A DNA stretch of 7,894 bases from Pseudomonadota bacterium. Its GTDB lineage: Bacteria; Pseudomonadota; Alphaproteobacteria; Rhizobiales; Devosiaceae. The notes under the pieces were generated by a model. The model saw only the letters and a program-made list of their open reading frames with translations. It was not told the DNA's origin and made no database searches. The DNA is taken from assembly GCA_023437755.1 (NCBI GenBank), contig JAEZFJ010000146.1:1-7894 (forward strand), in the 5' to 3' direction. Position numbers and translations under genes: made by a program. Positions 5,994 through 7,894 of this stretch are shown here, one piece after another (position 1 is the stretch's first letter; every line of letters begins with the position of its first letter).

Positions 5994-7133
5994 ATGACCA
6001 GACCCGCGATCTATCTCGATCATAATGCCGCGTCGCCGCTGTTGCCGGTGGCGCGAGCGGCCGTGGTCGAAGCGCTGGAGCTGGTCGGAAACCCCTCGTC
6101 CGTGCACGGGCACGGGCGGGCGCTGAGGGGCCTGATCGACACGGCGCGTGGGCAGGTGGCCCAGCTCGCCGGAGCCGAGCGCGGGCAGGTGGTATTCACC
6201 GGCTCGGCCACCGAGGCGCTGACGCAGGCCATCGTTGGTGGCACGAAAGCGTTCAATTGTGCCGGCGTTCTGATGACGGCAGGCGAGCATGCGGCCGTGC
6301 TGAGCGCTGCTTCTGCAACCGGGCTGCCGGTGACGACCGTCGGGCTGGACAGCGACGGCCGGATTGATCTGGCGCAGTTGCGCGCTGCGTTTGCCGCGGC
6401 CGAAGGTAACCTGCTGGTTGCGGTTCACTGGGTGAACAACGAGACCGGGGTGGTTCAGCCGATGGCCGAGATCAATGCGCTGGTCGGCCCGACGCCTCAC
6501 ACGCTCGTGGTCGATGCGGTGCAGGCGTTTGGCCGCGTCCCTCTGGATTTTGCGGCTTCGGCACCCGACATGATGGCGGTGAGCGCCCACAAGATCGGCG
6601 GACCTGCCGGCGTGGGCGCGCTGCTGGTGAAGTCGCATGCCGACACGGTGCGGCTGATCCCGGGCGGCGGGCAGGAACTCGGCCGCAGGGGCGGCACGGA
6701 ATCGGCGGCGTTGATCGCCGGGTTCGGTGCGGCCGCGGCGGCGAAGAGCTGCAATGCCGAGGCCATGCGGGCGCTGGTCGAACGGACGGAAGCCGGGTTA
6801 AGACGCATGGCGCCCGAAGTGGTGATCTTCGGCGCCGCGGTCGAGCGGGTCGGCAATGTGGTCGGTTTCGCCGTGCCGGGCGTCAGCAGTGCGACGGCGA
6901 TGATGGCCCTGGACCTGGCGGGGATTTCTGTTTCCTCGGGGTCAGCCTGTTCGTCGGGCAAGGTGGGGCCGAGCCACGTGCTGGCCGCCATGGGCGTGGC
7001 GCCGGAACTGGCAGCCTGCGCCCTGCGCGTCAGCTTCGGCTGGAACTCGGCGGCGGAGGAGGCTGATGCCTTTCTCGCCGCATATGAAACCATCCTCCTG
7101 CGCCAGCGGGCGCGGCGAGGAGAGGCAGCGTAA
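5994..7133 (+). CDS. Cysteine desulfurase, IscS/NifS-type, first gene of the suf operon
   Basis: This PLP enzyme takes sulfur from L-cysteine, giving alanine and an enzyme persulfide that feeds Fe-S cluster assembly in the cytoplasm. The 379-residue fold-type I protein has IYLDHNAAS at 6-14, GEH at 97-99 (the His that stacks on PLP), NNETG at 148-152, D174-A-V-Q177, and SAHK with the PLP lysine at Lys200. The catalytic cysteine is Cys319 in SSGSACSSG. That loop and HKIGGPAGVGAL mark the group I (IscS/NifS) branch rather than SufS group II. In Agrobacterium the gene in this place is called sufS2, so this is probably its counterpart. ATG 5994 is chosen because MTRPAIYLD fits the family; TTG 5970 would add eight residues. 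The ribosome site is weak (GGGAA). sufB follows after 63 bp in the same frame. Confidence 0.95.
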   Translation: MTRPAIYLDHNAASPLLPVARAAVVEALELVGNPSSVHGHGRALRGLIDTARGQVAQLAGAERGQVVFTGSATEALTQAIVGGTKAFNCAGVLMTAGEHAAVLSAASATGLPVTTVGLDSDGRIDLAQLRAAFAAAEGNLLVAVHWVNNETGVVQPMAEINALVGPTPHTLVVDAVQAFGRVPLDFAASAPDMMAVSAHKIGGPAGVGALLVKSHADTVRLIPGGGQELGRRGGTESAALIAGFGAAAAAKSCNAEAMRALVERTEAGLRRMAPEVVIFGAAVERVGNVVGFAVPGVSSATAMMALDLAGISVSSGSACSSGKVGPSHVLAAMGVAPELAACALRVSFGWNSAAEEADAFLAAYETILLRQRARRGEAA

Positions 7134-7157
7134 GCCGCCGCATCCGACTGTCGATCG

Positions 7158-7178
7158 CGCATGGCCTTGACCCATGCG
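7158..7178 (+). other. Stem-loop between the desulfurase gene and sufB
   Basis: CGCATGG (7158-7164) and CCATGCG (7172-7178) are perfect complements with a 7-nt loop. The hairpin ends 6 nt before the sufB Shine-Dalgarno and hides an alternative in-frame ATG (7161-7163) in its left arm. It has no T-run. It could affect RNA processing or translation of sufB, but this is inference. Confidence 0.4.
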
Positions 7179-7184
7179 GGACCA

Positions 7185-7190
7185 AAGGAG
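7185..7190 (+). promoter_or_regulatory. Strong Shine-Dalgarno of sufB
   Basis: AAGGAG sits 6 nt before ATG 7197. It is the strongest ribosome site in the window and selects this start over the in-frame ATG 7161, which would add twelve residues. Confidence 0.85.
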
Positions 7191-7196
7191 AGCCGA

Positions 7197-7894
7197 ATGG
7201 CCGACTACGATATCCCGACCCTCAAGGAAAACATCGACCGCGCGACGGTGGACTCCGTCCTGGCCCTCGATGTGGACAAGTACAAGTACGGCTTCGAGAC
7301 AGAGATCGAATCCGACGTGGCACCGATCGGGTTGAACGAGGACATCGTCCGGCTGATCTCGTCCAAGAAGAACGAACCCGAGTGGATGCTCGACTGGCGG
7401 CTGGAAGCCTTCCGCCGCTGGCAGACCATGGAGGAGCCGAGCTGGGCCAAGGTGAGCTACCCGAAGATCGACTTCCAGTCGATCAGCTACTATGCGGCGC
7501 CGAAGTCGACCAAGGGCCCGAAGAGCCTCGATGAGGTCGATCCTGAACTGCTGCGCACCTATGAGAAGCTCGGCATTCCGCTCAAGGAACAGGCGATCCT
7601 CGCCGGTGTCGAAGGCGCGACTGCCCCGTACCAGGGCAATGTGGCGATCGACGCAGTGTTCGACTCGGTCTCGGTAGTCACCACCTTCCGCGAGGAACTG
7701 GCCAAGCAGGGCATCATCTTCTGCTCGATCTCCGAGGCGGTGCGTGAGCACCCCGAGCTGGTGCAGAAGTATATCGGCTCGGTGGTCCCGGTCAGCGACA
7801 ACTACTATGCGACGCTGAATTCGGCGGTCTTCACTGATGGCTCCTTCGTCTACATTCCCGAGGGCGTGCGGTGCCCGATGGAGCTCAGCACGTA
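7197..7894 (+). CDS. sufB: Fe-S cluster assembly protein SufB, 3' truncated
   Basis: SufB is the scaffold subunit of the cytoplasmic SufBCD complex, which builds Fe-S clusters from desulfurase-derived sulfur with help from the SufC ATPase. From ATG 7197 the frame stays open to the right edge: 232 complete codons, about half of a usual ~480-490 residue SufB. The visible N-terminal half is typical: YKYGFETEIESD at 29-40, a W-RLEAFRRW segment at 67-75, the loop Y121-EKLGIPLKEQ at 121-132, VPVSDNYYATLNSAVFTDGS at 197-216, and VYIPEGVRCPMELS ending at 231. Cys176 and Cys226 are visible; the cysteine needed near the C-terminus lies outside the window. It follows the desulfurase gene in an apparent operon, expected to continue with sufC and sufD. 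Confidence 0.97.
   Translation, partial: MADYDIPTLKENIDRATVDSVLALDVDKYKYGFETEIESDVAPIGLNEDIVRLISSKKNEPEWMLDWRLEAFRRWQTMEEPSWAKVSYPKIDFQSISYYAAPKSTKGPKSLDEVDPELLRTYEKLGIPLKEQAILAGVEGATAPYQGNVAIDAVFDSVSVVTTFREELAKQGIIFCSISEAVREHPELVQKYIGSVVPVSDNYYATLNSAVFTDGSFVYIPEGVRCPMELST

Noticed and set aside
6942..7751. Minus-strand open frame of 269 codons across the desulfurase end and sufB
   Set aside because: It spans two well-supported genes and their spacer on the other strand and shows no protein family features.

Overview
The window looks like chromosomal DNA of a high-G+C alphaproteobacterium, most likely of the order Hyphomicrobiales (Rhizobiales). The clues are a suf operon opened by an IscS-type cysteine desulfurase followed by sufB, a probable Irr-type iron box (ICE) in front of it, an exact FNR/FixK-type box, and an intergenic palindrome whose read-through peptide contains VRQAHHE. 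A Devosia-like source is possible, but this is a guess from general resemblance. I see no phage, transposon, CRISPR array, tRNA or rRNA.

Layout. (1) Positions 2-3187, plus strand: the C-terminal ~1060 residues of a very large AsmA/YhdP-like envelope protein, cut by the left edge. (2) 3188-3710, plus: a universal stress protein gene behind a perfect TTGAT-N4-ATCAA box. A Shine-Dalgarno match places its start at GTG 3261 rather than the upstream ATG. (3) 3714-4958, minus: tyrS, convergent with the stress gene across a 3-bp gap. (4) 4959-5092: two inverted copies of a 33-nt hairpin repeat, whose stem differences compensate each other. (5) 5093-5761, minus: a small alpha/beta hydrolase. (6) 5762-5993: a divergent regulatory region with a -35/-10 pair, a near-consensus ICE and extra half-sites. 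(7) 5994-7133 and 7197 to the right edge, plus: the start of a suf operon (cysteine desulfurase, then sufB, which is cut by the edge).

How the parts fit. The desulfurase supplies persulfide sulfur and SufB is the scaffold on which Fe-S clusters are built; the upstream box suggests control by iron or haem status through Irr. The stress gene appears tied to low oxygen through an FNR/FixK-type activator. tyrS and the hydrolase run in the same direction and may share a transcript, with the repeat pair in the leader of tyrS. The genes are ordinary housekeeping genes and I found no undescribed multi-gene system. The most interesting material is regulatory and repetitive DNA between the genes.
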